A stretch of DNA of 17,644 bases from an uncultured Clostridium sp. (GCA_934755305.1 CAKVLD010000060.1:1-17644); one strand, 5' to 3'; counted from the stretch's first letter, positions 7,431-15,714 are shown. Notes: generated by a model not told the origin, from the letters alone. Numbers and translations: made by a program.

Positions 7431-7543
7431 AGTATAAAAAATTGTCTTCATAAAAAGAAATTCTACTAATTACTCTATATTTAACCTTATTAATTAAAAT
7501 CTCATAAAATAAATATAGAATCACTAAGTGAAGGAAAATCTTT

Positions 7544-8860
7544 ATGATAAAGGATATGACTATTGGAAAACCCTCAAAAATACTTATAGCATTTGCTATT
7601 CCCATGATGTTAGGTAATATATTCCAGCAAGCTTATAGCATTATAGATTCAATTATTGTAGGAAACTTTGTTGGAAGTTCTGCTCTAGCTTCAGTAGGAG
7701 CAACTTATCCTATAACATTTGTTCTTATTACTATTGCTAATGGCGCTAGTATTGGATGTGCAGTTATTATATCTCAATACTTTGGTTCCCAAAATATTAG
7801 TAAAATGAAAACTGCCATATATACTTCTTTAATATCCATCACTGTTTTAGGTTTAATATTAACCTTAATTGGAATTATCCTTAACAAAGCTTTTTTAAAT
7901 CTTCTTGCTACACCAAGAGATATTTTTGATGACTCTTATGATTACTTGCACATATATTTTCTAGGAATAATTTTTTTATTTGTTTATAACATTTGTAATT
8001 CTGTATTTAATGCTCTTGGTAATGCCAAGTTACCTTTATATTTTTTAATTTTTTCATCAATTCTTAATGTATTCTTGGACTTACTTTTTGTAATTAAATT
8101 TAATCTATCAGTAAAAGGTGTAGCTTATGCAACTTTTTTATCTCAAGGAATAGCTTGCATCTTTTCTTTTATCTATCTATTAAAAGAACTAAAAGTTTTT
8201 AAAAATGTAGAGAAATCAAACTTTTTTGACTTTAGAACTTTAAAATCTATTAGCAAAGTAGCTCTCCCTTCCATGCTACAGCAATCTATAGTTTCCTTTG
8301 GTAACTTGCTGCTTCAAAGTTTAGTTAATTCTTATGGTACAGTAGTTATTGCTGGTTTTTCTATAGCAACTAAAATAGATTCTATAATTATATTACCTAT
8401 GGTGAGCTTAAGTAATGCTATTTCTACTTTTGCAGGGCAAAACATAGGTGCAAAAAAAATTAATAGAGTTAGAGAAGGATATAAAACATCTATAATAATA
8501 ATTTTAATTTTCTGTATTATTACTTCTTCTATAATATTTTTATTTGGAAATAATATTACTAGTTTATTTTCAAGAAATGAAGACATTATAAATATTAGTA
8601 TTCAATACTTAAAAATAGTTTCTAGTTTCTATTTCTTTATGGGACTTATGGTTATAACAAATGGTGTTCTTAGGGCTAATAAAGATATGAAATTCTTCTT
8701 ACTTAGCACTACTATAAACTTTTCTACAAGAGTAATTTTTGCATATATATTATCTTTTATAGTAACTCAAAAATTTATTTGGTTTTCTATCCCGCTAGGT
8801 TGGTTATTTGCCTCTACTACTTCAATCTTAAGATATAAAAGTGATAAATGGTTAAAATAA
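7544..8860 (+). CDS. MATE-family multidrug efflux transporter
   Basis: A 438-residue polytopic membrane protein of the MATE (MatE) family, of the DinF/NorM-like type that exports drugs or metabolites in exchange for Na+ or H+. Features: an N-terminus TIGKPSKILIAFAIPMMLGN, then QQAYSIIDSIIVGNFVGSSA, the repeat of the same pattern in the second half (LPSMLQQSIVSFGNLLLQSL, AGFSIATKID, FAGQNIGAKK), and about twelve hydrophobic helices. Length is normal for the family. ATG 7544 has AAGGA 8 bases before it; a second in-frame ATG at 7556 is less well placed. The gene is divergent from the hemerythrin unit and convergent with the next chemoreceptor, only 5 bases apart, so the two transcripts must overlap at their 3' ends. 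Substrate cannot be read from sequence. Confidence 0.93.
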   Translation: MIKDMTIGKPSKILIAFAIPMMLGNIFQQAYSIIDSIIVGNFVGSSALASVGATYPITFVLITIANGASIGCAVIISQYFGSQNISKMKTAIYTSLISITVLGLILTLIGIILNKAFLNLLATPRDIFDDSYDYLHIYFLGIIFLFVYNICNSVFNALGNAKLPLYFLIFSSILNVFLDLLFVIKFNLSVKGVAYATFLSQGIACIFSFIYLLKELKVFKNVEKSNFFDFRTLKSISKVALPSMLQQSIVSFGNLLLQSLVNSYGTVVIAGFSIATKIDSIIILPMVSLSNAISTFAGQNIGAKKINRVREGYKTSIIIILIFCIITSSIIFLFGNNITSLFSRNEDIINISIQYLKIVSSFYFFMGLMVITNGVLRANKDMKFFLLSTTINFSTRVIFAYILSFIVTQKFIWFSIPLGWLFASTTSILRYKSDKWLK

Positions 8861-8865
8861 TATGT

Positions 8866-10548
8866 TTATTTTTCTATCTTAAAAGCAGCTATCATTCTTC
8901 CTAAATCAACACTTAAATTTGCTAAGCTTTCTGCTGTCTTAACTACAAGTTCCATAGAAGAAGCCTGCTCCTTTGCTGATAATGCTATTTCTTCTGAACT
9001 TGTAGCTGTATTTTCTGAAATAACACTAATTCCATTTATAGATTTAACAACCTTATCTGAATTAGCACCAACTTCAGCAGATAACTTTTCAAGTTTTCTA
9101 ATTTTAACTGCTACTGAATTTATTTCTTCTGAAATAATATTAAAAGTTTTTCCTGTATTATCAACTGCTTCTGCACCATCAATTACTTCTTCTATACCAG
9201 TACTTATTTGTTTTACAGATTTAGAAATTTCACTTTGTATAGTAGTTATTACTGTAGAAATTTCCTCTGCTGATTTAGAGCAACTTTCTGCTAAAGTTCT
9301 AACCTCATCTGCTACAACTGCAAATCCTTTACCTTGATCCCCTGCCCTCGCTGCTTCTATAGCTGCATTTAAAGCTAATAAATTGGTTTCATCTGCAATT
9401 TCTTTAATTACGCCTACTATTTTCCCAATTTCATTAGAGTATTCTCCTAAATCATTTATTGAACATTGTAATTGTTTTGTAACCTCTTTTATTGTTTCCA
9501 TTTTGTTAACGGCATTACTAACTTCCTTTAGCCCTTCATTAGTTGCTTCTACTACGCGTTTACCACCACTACTTACAAGCTCTATATTCCTTGAAGCTTC
9601 ATTTATACTATTAAACATAGTTTTAACCATATTTGTTGATTCATTAATTACATCATTTTGATGTAAAACACCTTTTGATAAATTATCTATAGTATTTGTA
9701 ATTTCCTCATTGGATGCATGAGTTTCTTCTGAAGTTGCACTTAATTCTTGACTTGATGAGGATACTCTTTCTGATACATTTACTATAGCTAATATTATTT
9801 GTTTTAAATTTTTTGCCAATAAATTAACCTTATTAGCCATCTCTTCCATTTCATCTTTTGTATTAATATCTACTTTAACTGTTAAATCTCCTAAAGCAAT
9901 TGCATCTATGCCTTCTCCAATTTTTTTTGCACATGATATTATTTTATTAGCAATAACTGTACAAATAATTCCTCCTATTACAAAAGACAAAATTATGGTA
10001 TTTATTGATTTTTCTTTACCTGTATTTATTATTTTTTCCATTTCATTAGTTTCTTCTTCTAATCTTTCAGTATTACTATCTTGAATTTCTTTTAGTCCAT
10101 TATTAATTTCAGAAAATATTCCTTCATTTTCTTTTACTTTATTTAAAATATCTTCACCCAAAACATTATTCTCTAACTTATTAAGATTATCAATATAAAT
10201 ATTTATATTATTACTTAATTCATTAAATATTTTACTTTCTTCCTCATCTAAAATTTCACTTTTAAAATCTTGTAAGTTAGATTTTAATTTTTTAATTTTT
10301 TCTTCATCAAACTTCAAATCTATATCTTGTTCTTTTTCTAAGTTAAGATAACTTTCTTTGCTTATCTTAACAATATCCTCCTCTATATCATATAACTTTT
10401 TTATATGAACAAATCTTTTTCTAACTAAAGTATTTTCTAAAAAACTTATTTTATTATAATATACTATATTAAAAATATTCATTATAGTACATATCAAAAT
10501 AATAGCTAAAAATGCTAAATATAATTTTCCCCTTATATGTAATTTCAT
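8866..10548 (-). CDS. Methyl-accepting chemotaxis protein with four-helix-bundle sensor
   Basis: A chemoreceptor of 560 residues from the start I chose. ATG 10548 has GGAGGG 7 bases upstream; a TTG at 10563 would lie inside that ribosome binding site and can be dropped. TM1 is at about 7-29. The extracytoplasmic region (30-180) is almost wholly helical, rich in Glu, Lys and Asn, of the 4HB_MCP type. TM2 is at about 182-203 and HAMP at about 204-257. The signalling hairpin tip (386-409) has the canonical DETNLLALNAAIEAARAGDQ and GKGFAVVADEVRTLAES. It ends in a short tail without a CheR-binding pentapeptide. Unlike the receptor at 3849-5573, its tip is fully canonical and its sensor is a different fold, so the two probably read different signals. 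No other chemotaxis genes are in view. Confidence 0.93.
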   Translation of the reverse strand: MKLHIRGKLYLAFLAIILICTIMNIFNIVYYNKISFLENTLVRKRFVHIKKLYDIEEDIVKISKESYLNLEKEQDIDLKFDEEKIKKLKSNLQDFKSEILDEEESKIFNELSNNINIYIDNLNKLENNVLGEDILNKVKENEGIFSEINNGLKEIQDSNTERLEEETNEMEKIINTGKEKSINTIILSFVIGGIICTVIANKIISCAKKIGEGIDAIALGDLTVKVDINTKDEMEEMANKVNLLAKNLKQIILAIVNVSERVSSSSQELSATSEETHASNEEITNTIDNLSKGVLHQNDVINESTNMVKTMFNSINEASRNIELVSSGGKRVVEATNEGLKEVSNAVNKMETIKEVTKQLQCSINDLGEYSNEIGKIVGVIKEIADETNLLALNAAIEAARAGDQGKGFAVVADEVRTLAESCSKSAEEISTVITTIQSEISKSVKQISTGIEEVIDGAEAVDNTGKTFNIISEEINSVAVKIRKLEKLSAEVGANSDKVVKSINGISVISENTATSSEEIALSAKEQASSMELVVKTAESLANLSVDLGRMIAAFKIEK

Positions 10549-10747
10549 TAATATTCCCTCCAATTATTTATTTATTGTATATTTACCTTAATACATTTTA
10601 CTATATTTTTACTTTTTGTAATTATTTTCTTCCTGATTTATTATTTTTTTAGCATAAAATATATTTTATAAGAATTTTCTTTGTTTTTCATATTCTGCTC
10701 TATATAAATACAATAAAAAACACAACTTGATTCTTTTTCCATAATTA

Positions 10748-10777
10748 TTGTTTATCAAAAAACTTATGGAGTATAAT
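10748..10777 (+). promoter_or_regulatory. Promoter for the GLUG-repeat gene
   Basis: TTGTTT (10748-10753), 18 bases, then a perfect TATAAT (10772-10777). Transcription from about 10784 would leave a leader of roughly 34 nt that contains AAGGAG at 10801-10806. Confidence 0.55.
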
Positions 10778-10817
10778 ATTATTATGCAACTTACTATATA
10801 AAGGAGAAATGTAATTT

Positions 10818-11855
10818 ATGAACAAGAAAATTATAAAAATATACACTTTTGCAATATTATCATTAATTGTAACATGTGCCTTAGTTTATTTAGATTTTAT
10901 AAAAAAAGATTACAATGATAATGTATTTAAAGGGCACGGAACTAAGGATGATCCTTACAAATTATATGACATTAACGATTTAATCACCTTTTCTAACAAT
11001 GTTAATAACGGTAAATCTTATAAAGATAAATATATAGAATTAAAAAATGATATAGACATTTCACAATGCAAAGAAAATATATTACCTATAGGAACAATTT
11101 ATAGTCCATTTCAAGGGAACTTTGACGGAAATAAACACAAAATTAGTAATATAGAAATAAATAATTCTAATAGTAATTATCTTGGTTTGTTTGGTATAGT
11201 TGAAGAAGGTTCTATAAGCAACCTTAATTTAGATAATGTAAAAATTAAAGCTAACTCATATATTGGAGCAGTTGTTGGAAATATACATAATGGTTCAATT
11301 ATTAATTGTTGTAGTACCGGAAGCATTGAAGGCAAAAATTGCATATCAGGTATTTGCGGAATTTCAAGAAACAGTAATCTGCTATATAACTATAATTATT
11401 CACAAGTTACTGGTTTTGATTCAGTAGGAGGTATTGTTGGTTATTCAGATTCTAGTAAAATAAAGAATTGCTTTAATAACGAAAAAATATATGGATTAGA
11501 ATTTATAGGTGGAATTATAGGTTATAGTGATTATAGCACATTAGAAAATTGTAATAATCATGCTAATATATCTGGAAAAACTAGGGTTGGTGGTATTTCA
11601 TCTAATAATAATTCAGGATTATTACTCAATTGTACTAATAGCAACACAGTATATGGGCAATCTTATGTATCTGGAATAACATCTATTAATAATGCTGGCG
11701 AAATAAACACTTGCTCTAACAAAGGCAAAATATACGGAAATAAATATACAGGAACTATTATTGGATATAACGTTAATGATAAATATATTTTTAATACAGG
11801 TATAATCAATAATAATTATTCAAAAAAAGATTTAATTGATTTGGATAAAAATTAA
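10818..11855 (+). CDS. Membrane-anchored GLUG-repeat surface protein
   Basis: A 345-residue protein with an N-terminal signal anchor (TM about 9-27; no clear cleavage site) and an exported repeat region. Residues 41-127 match the segment that commonly precedes GLUG repeats: GTKDDPYKLYDINDL, then NDIDIS, PIGTIYSPFQGNFDGNKHKI and YLGLFG. From 121 to 318 there are about eight GLUG-type cores (GLFG, IGAVVG, VGGIVG, IGGIIG and similar). GLUG motifs are known from surface and adhesin-like proteins and IgA-protease relatives. Cysteines fall at 164, 218, 245, 272 and 299, an exact 27-residue ladder with Asn at the missing rung (191). No sortase motif or enzymatic domain is present. AAGGAG is 11 bases before ATG 10818, a little far; an in-frame ATG-TAA lies between. 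A structural or adhesive role at the cell surface is inferred. Confidence 0.82.
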   Translation: MNKKIIKIYTFAILSLIVTCALVYLDFIKKDYNDNVFKGHGTKDDPYKLYDINDLITFSNNVNNGKSYKDKYIELKNDIDISQCKENILPIGTIYSPFQGNFDGNKHKISNIEINNSNSNYLGLFGIVEEGSISNLNLDNVKIKANSYIGAVVGNIHNGSIINCCSTGSIEGKNCISGICGISRNSNLLYNYNYSQVTGFDSVGGIVGYSDSSKIKNCFNNEKIYGLEFIGGIIGYSDYSTLENCNNHANISGKTRVGGISSNNNSGLLLNCTNSNTVYGQSYVSGITSINNAGEINTCSNKGKIYGNKYTGTIIGYNVNDKYIFNTGIINNNYSKKDLIDLDKN

Positions 11856-11924
11856 ATTTATATTTTTTTAATATATGGATAAGCTAATATAGAAGTCCAT
11901 TCTTTATAGGAGGTTTGTTTTCTT

Positions 11925-12095
11925 ATGGATAATAATAAAAATAGGTTAAAAGATAGACCTAAATCAAAAGCCGAACTTAGAAAAATGTATTCAGAATCCG
12001 GATCTGAAATAGGTATTGAACATGGTAAAAAACTAGGTGCCCATTCAAATGGTAAAAAATACACTAAAAGGTCAAAGCTATCTCACAACAAATAG
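11925..12095 (+). CDS. Small basic protein (56 aa), function unknown
   Basis: ATG 11925 is preceded by AGGAGG (11908-11913). The 56-residue product starts MDNNKNRLKDRPKSK and is very rich in Lys, Arg, Asn and Ser, with no Cys or membrane segment. The central SEIGIEHGKKLGA loosely recalls the E-I-A-x-E-x-G-x-x-L-G-A stretch around the GPR cleavage site of alpha/beta small acid-soluble spore proteins, but the rest of that family's pattern is missing, so this is only a hint. It lies 69 bases after the GLUG gene with no terminator between, and its stop codon TAG is part of the AGGAGG that serves the next small ORF, so the two are coupled. The perfect ribosome binding site is the main reason to call it real. 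Confidence 0.65.
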   Translation: MDNNKNRLKDRPKSKAELRKMYSESGSEIGIEHGKKLGAHSNGKKYTKRSKLSHNK

Positions 12096-12109
12096 GAGGC
12101 ATTTAAAAT

Positions 12110-12238
12110 ATGAAATGTAAATGTAAAACTAAATCTGATCCTACATCAAAAAAATATGCTGAAAACATAAATAGTAAAGCACACAATAAAAGTCCATATG
12201 GCTCTTTAGAACCTTCTACTGACACAACTTTTAAGTAG
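12110..12238 (+). CDS. Small Cys-containing hydrophilic protein (42 aa), function unknown
   Basis: ATG 12110 has AGGAGG (12094-12099) overlapping the stop codon of the preceding small ORF, so translation is probably coupled. The 42 residues begin MKCKCKTKSDPTSKKYAE and are hydrophilic, with two Cys in a CKC pair near the N-terminus and no membrane segment. The pair of small ORFs is closed by the terminator at 12285-12316. I know no family for it. The CKC pair could bind a metal, but nothing else supports that. Confidence 0.6.
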   Translation: MKCKCKTKSDPTSKKYAENINSKAHNKSPYGSLEPSTDTTFK

Positions 12239-12284
12239 ATAATATATTTTTAAAATTCAAATTAAATTTATTTGCTTAAACATT

Positions 12285-12316
12285 GAAAATGCTGTTTACT
12301 AAAAAACAGCATTTTC
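12285..12316 (+). terminator. Shared terminator between the small ORFs and the Rieske gene
   Basis: A 13-bp perfect stem, GAAAATGCTGTTT (12285-12297) with AAACAGCATTTTC (12304-12316), has a 6-nt loop and a T-rich tail on the plus strand. The loop holds the stop codon of the opposing gene, and the right arm encodes that protein's last residues (ENAVF), so one hairpin closes both transcripts. The minus-strand tail is poorer in U. Confidence 0.8.
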
Positions 12317-13750
12317 TTTTGAAATCTTTTTAACAGCAGGACCATTTAATATTTCACCTTTACAATCAAATCTTGAACCATGACAAGGACATTCCCAGCA
12401 TAATTCATCCTTATTCCATTTAAGTTCACAACCTAAATGCGAACATTTTGTTGATAATATAAATGTTCTACCATCTATTTCTTTATAAACTCCTACTTTA
12501 GAATTATTATATTCTATTATTTTCCCTTCTCCAAGCTTAACATCATCAATTAATTTTAAAGGAATATGTACTTTTTCTTCCACAAAATTTTTAGCAGTTT
12601 CTACTCCATTTACAAATAAGTTTTTTATAGATGATGAAAGATCAAATCTAGTTGGTGAAAAAATTTCCTCAAATTTATTTTTTTTACCTAAAATCATATC
12701 ACTTATTATAAAAGCAGAAACCATAGCACTTGTCATTCCCCATTTATTAAATCCTGTAGCTACATATATATTTGGTGTCAACTTACTATACCTTCCTATA
12801 TAAGGTATTCCATCTAGAGTCATACAATCTTGATTAGACCACATATATTTAACATTAGAATTAGGATACAGTTCTTTTCCCTTCTCTCTTAGTATCTCGT
12901 AACACCCTCCATCTTCATTTTCTCCCGTCCTCTTAGAGCATCCCCCTAAAAGTAAAAGATTTTTATAGTTTCTAAAGGAATAACCTTCTTTATTTACATC
13001 TATATACATACCTTCTATATCTTCTGCATTTTCTAAAGCTATAACATAAGATCTTTCTTGATGCATTTTTAAAAAATAATATCCTGGTACATTTATAAAT
13101 GGGTAATTAGTAGCTACAACTATATGTTTAGCTTTAATTTTTCCTCTATTAGTAACTACAGTATCCTCATTTACTTCTATAGCTCTTGTATTTTCATATA
13201 TATTTAAGTCTTTTGATATTTCTTTTAAAAAGCTCAAAGGATTAAACTGAGCTTGATTATTAAACTTTAAAGCACCTTTAACTTTAAAAGGCAATTTAAC
13301 ATCTGTGGTGAACTCTGCATCTATTCCTACCACTCTTGCAGCTTCAAGTTCTTTATTAATTTCATCTAGACTCTCTGTTGAATATATATAAGAAGGTTTT
13401 CTTTCAAATTCACACTCTATATTTTTCTCTTTAATTATCTTCTCATATTCATCTATAGCTAAAGTATTAGCCATTGCATATTCAATAGCTTTTTCTTTCC
13501 CAAATTCCTTTATAATTTTAGAATATATTATGTCATGTTGACATGTTATTTTAGCAGTAGTATTTTTTGTATTTCCTTGTAATGTTCTATATCCTTCTAT
13601 AATTATTGGATCTAATCCTTTTTCTTTAAGTTTATATCCTATTAAAATACCTGCTATACCAGCACCTATAATTAGTACTTCTGTTGCAATATCCTCATCT
13701 AAAGAATCTCTTGTTTTAATTTTAACCTCTTCTGACCATATAGATTTCAT
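12299..13750 (-). CDS. FAD-dependent oxidoreductase with C-terminal Rieske [2Fe-2S] domain (YhfW-like)
   Basis: A 483-residue cytosolic flavoprotein of the DAO fold fused to a Rieske iron-sulfur domain, the architecture of Bacillus YhfW. The FAD-binding glycine motif is VLIIGAGIAGILIGYKL (25-41), with the acidic end of the second strand at E52. A DAO-type closing motif IYVATGFNKWGMTSAM is at 328-343. The Rieske domain (about 400-483) has box 1 C436-S-H438-L-G-C441 and box 2 C454-P-C456-H457-G-S; C436, H438, C454 and H457 should hold the cluster, and C441 and C456 can form the usual disulfide. There is no signal peptide. AGGTGA precedes ATG 13750. It is a single-gene unit between two hairpins. 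The electron donor and substrate are unknown; an amino acid or small amine oxidase or a redox role is a family-level guess. Confidence 0.92.
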   Translation of the reverse strand: MKSIWSEEVKIKTRDSLDEDIATEVLIIGAGIAGILIGYKLKEKGLDPIIIEGYRTLQGNTKNTTAKITCQHDIIYSKIIKEFGKEKAIEYAMANTLAIDEYEKIIKEKNIECEFERKPSYIYSTESLDEINKELEAARVVGIDAEFTTDVKLPFKVKGALKFNNQAQFNPLSFLKEISKDLNIYENTRAIEVNEDTVVTNRGKIKAKHIVVATNYPFINVPGYYFLKMHQERSYVIALENAEDIEGMYIDVNKEGYSFRNYKNLLLLGGCSKRTGENEDGGCYEILREKGKELYPNSNVKYMWSNQDCMTLDGIPYIGRYSKLTPNIYVATGFNKWGMTSAMVSAFIISDMILGKKNKFEEIFSPTRFDLSSSIKNLFVNGVETAKNFVEEKVHIPLKLIDDVKLGEGKIIEYNNSKVGVYKEIDGRTFILSTKCSHLGCELKWNKDELCWECPCHGSRFDCKGEILNGPAVKKISKENAVF

Positions 13751-13787
13751 AACATCACCTCATATATAGTATGAGATATTTCTATGC

Positions 13788-13839
13788 AAAAATACATAAA
13801 TAAATCCCCTAGATATTAATTTCCAGAGGATTTATTTAT
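13788..13839 (-). terminator. Terminator of the secreted putative metalloprotease gene
   Basis: In the minus-strand transcript, 13823-13839 pairs with 13796-13812 over 17 bp with two G-U wobbles and a 10-nt loop, followed by GUAUUUUUGC. On the plus strand the two wobble positions become mismatches, so the hairpin is built for the minus strand. It insulates the Rieske gene downstream. Confidence 0.8.
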
Positions 13840-13845
13840 ATAAAC

Positions 13846-15714
13846 TTATTTTTCGTAATAAACTACTATATTATTAGCTTCATTACTATTTGGATCTATA
13901 TAAAAATTCGACCAATCTTTTTTTGCCAACCTAAAGTTAATCTTAAATGTAGCGCTACTGTCTACCATAAAAGCAGTATCAAAGCTAAATTCTACATATG
14001 AATTATTATTTCCTTCATAATGATCCATATTAACAAATTTAGTCTTTACATTTGTAAGAATATTTAGATACCAAGGATCAGTTGTAAACATTCCTGCTGC
14101 TGTATCTATCCATATATTTTCAGCATTATAATCACTTGCTCTATAATAATAACGTATTTTTAACTTTGATAAATCATAATATCCATCACCTTTGAATCCA
14201 AAAGTTAAATTGTCTTGAATAGTATTGGTAAAACCAACGCTATTTCTATTTACCTCCATTCTAAAGTTATCTAATGATATAACATTATTATCATTAAAAT
14301 CTGGAGTAGGTGTTGGTTCTGGATCTGGGACTGGTGTTGGAGTAGGTGTTGGTATAATATCATCTTCATAAGAAGTAGATATCTTAACTTTATAAGGATA
14401 TTTATCTACATTGTTACCATCTTCAAATATACCATAATTCTTCATTACAGTTGGAGTAGCACATACTACAAGATATGCTTCTGTTTCATCTCCTTGTAAC
14501 TTCATAGAATTTTCTCCATTATTCCATATAGAAGAGTATCTAGTTTCTCCACTTCTAGTTTTGGTTACCATACTAATTCTAAAATCTGCATTACCATCAT
14601 TTGTTAAACTTTTAAAGTCAACTATTAACTTCTTACTATTTAAGTCTACATTTAGTGGAATTACATTATATCCAGCTTGCATTAAAACTTTATCATCTGG
14701 AACTTTATAATATCCATCACCTACTGGTTCTAGAGAACTATAAATCTTATCATAATTACCATTTTTGATTTGTTCATCTAAGTATTTTAAATAATGACTT
14801 TGTCTGCTAAAATCCATGGTAACCATTCTTCTAGTGTATCCTGCTAAAATTTCTTTTAATGGTTGACCTGATAATCTTTCTATCTTTTCAAACATTGTTT
14901 CATTTCCTTTATCATGAAGAAGCTTGTACATAAAGTCCATTCCCAAACCATTTATACCATCTGGATTTTCTGTAATGTATAGTAAAATTGGCCATGCATC
15001 ATACCAATTCTTTTGATGTGGGAAATACCAATTAGAATTTAAAATTAAAGGTGCAAAGAAATCTGATTCTGATCCATAAACAGTGTTACCAAACCTATAA
15101 TATTCACTTCCCAAATATTGATCTCTAAACCAATTAGCCATAGCTTCATACCAACCATCAACTGTAGTACCTCCTTGATGATAAGTAACTACATGAGCAT
15201 ATTCATGAGGAACTACCCAACTTGGTGGATCTACCCTTAATGCTCCTGGTGCCATAACCATATAACCAAAGTTATCTTGATCTACAGACATATATGCCCA
15301 ATCATCTTGTATTTTGCTTAAACCTGTAGCTGCTATATATAAGTTTGTCTTATATTTTCCGTGAAAGTTTGGATTTTGAGATATCCCTGGATCATCCATT
15401 CCCATTACATTTAAATAAAATGTTCTTATAGTCTCAAGGTTTTGTAAATTTCCTTCTACCAATTCTCTTGTAACTGTTCCTGTAGTATCACCATTTCCCC
15501 ATATAATTTGAAAATGCTCTGATTCTGCTCTATTAACTGATTTGTCATTTAAATCATAAACAGGATCTCTTGTTACATATTCATTTGAAATATTTTTACT
15601 TATAGATACTTGAATATTATTTTTAGTAGAATTTTTCTCCTTTGCTTGAATAAATACTGTACTATTACTCACTATTAATGATGCAACAATCATAGATAGT
15701 AAAAACCTTTTCAT
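13846..15714 (-). CDS. Secreted gluzincin-like putative metalloprotease with CBM3-like domain
   Basis: A 622-residue secreted protein. The signal peptide is residues 1-24 (MKRFLLSMIVASLIVSNSTV then FIQA). Residues about 60-335 form a zinc-protease-like domain: H170-E171-Y-A-H174, with E190 in GWYEAMANWF as likely third ligand, a gluzincin arrangement. It resembles the DUF6055-type proteins as I recall them; proteolysis is inferred from the motif. Residues about 338-448 are a beta-rich domain. A linker of Pro-Thr/Pro-Glu repeats (455-471) leads to a C-terminal domain (478-622) resembling family 3 carbohydrate-binding modules (LSKLKIRYYYRAS, VEFSFDTAF, KINFRLAKKDWSNFY). The protein could bind polysaccharide or glycoprotein and cleave protein near it. 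GGGGGA precedes ATG 15714. It has its own promoter and terminator. No sortase signal or dockerin is visible, so it is probably released. Confidence 0.85.
   Translation of the reverse strand: MKRFLLSMIVASLIVSNSTVFIQAKEKNSTKNNIQVSISKNISNEYVTRDPVYDLNDKSVNRAESEHFQIIWGNGDTTGTVTRELVEGNLQNLETIRTFYLNVMGMDDPGISQNPNFHGKYKTNLYIAATGLSKIQDDWAYMSVDQDNFGYMVMAPGALRVDPPSWVVPHEYAHVVTYHQGGTTVDGWYEAMANWFRDQYLGSEYYRFGNTVYGSESDFFAPLILNSNWYFPHQKNWYDAWPILLYITENPDGINGLGMDFMYKLLHDKGNETMFEKIERLSGQPLKEILAGYTRRMVTMDFSRQSHYLKYLDEQIKNGNYDKIYSSLEPVGDGYYKVPDDKVLMQAGYNVIPLNVDLNSKKLIVDFKSLTNDGNADFRISMVTKTRSGETRYSSIWNNGENSMKLQGDETEAYLVVCATPTVMKNYGIFEDGNNVDKYPYKVKISTSYEDDIIPTPTPTPVPDPEPTPTPDFNDNNVISLDNFRMEVNRNSVGFTNTIQDNLTFGFKGDGYYDLSKLKIRYYYRASDYNAENIWIDTAAGMFTTDPWYLNILTNVKTKFVNMDHYEGNNNSYVEFSFDTAFMVDSSATFKINFRLAKKDWSNFYIDPNSNEANNIVVYYEK

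Noticed and set aside
7417..7605. A 62-codon minus-strand frame overlapping the MATE start
   Set aside because: No ribosome binding site, hydrophobic complement of AT-rich leader DNA, and it overlaps the MATE coding start.
9383..9661. A 92-codon plus-strand frame inside the second chemoreceptor
   Set aside because: It is antisense to a well-conserved signalling domain, with no start signal or recognisable product; the same holds for the frame at 4528-4722 in the first receptor.
10548..10563. TTG at 10563 as the start of the second chemoreceptor
   Set aside because: The TTG directly abuts the GGAGGG that serves ATG 10548, which has ideal spacing.
10564..10747. Extra gene or RNA between the chemoreceptor and the GLUG gene
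   Set aside because: Stops in all frames, no ribosome binding site and no strong hairpin; it appears to be leader DNA of two divergent genes.
11858..12064. A 68-codon minus-strand frame over the small-ORF region
   Set aside because: The plus-strand ORFs there have perfect AGGAGG sites and coupled spacing; this frame has neither.
13846..15714. Clostridial collagenase (ColA/ColH type)
   Set aside because: The protein is far shorter than collagenases and lacks their PKD and collagen-binding domains; the motif context around HEYAH and the CBM3-like end differ.
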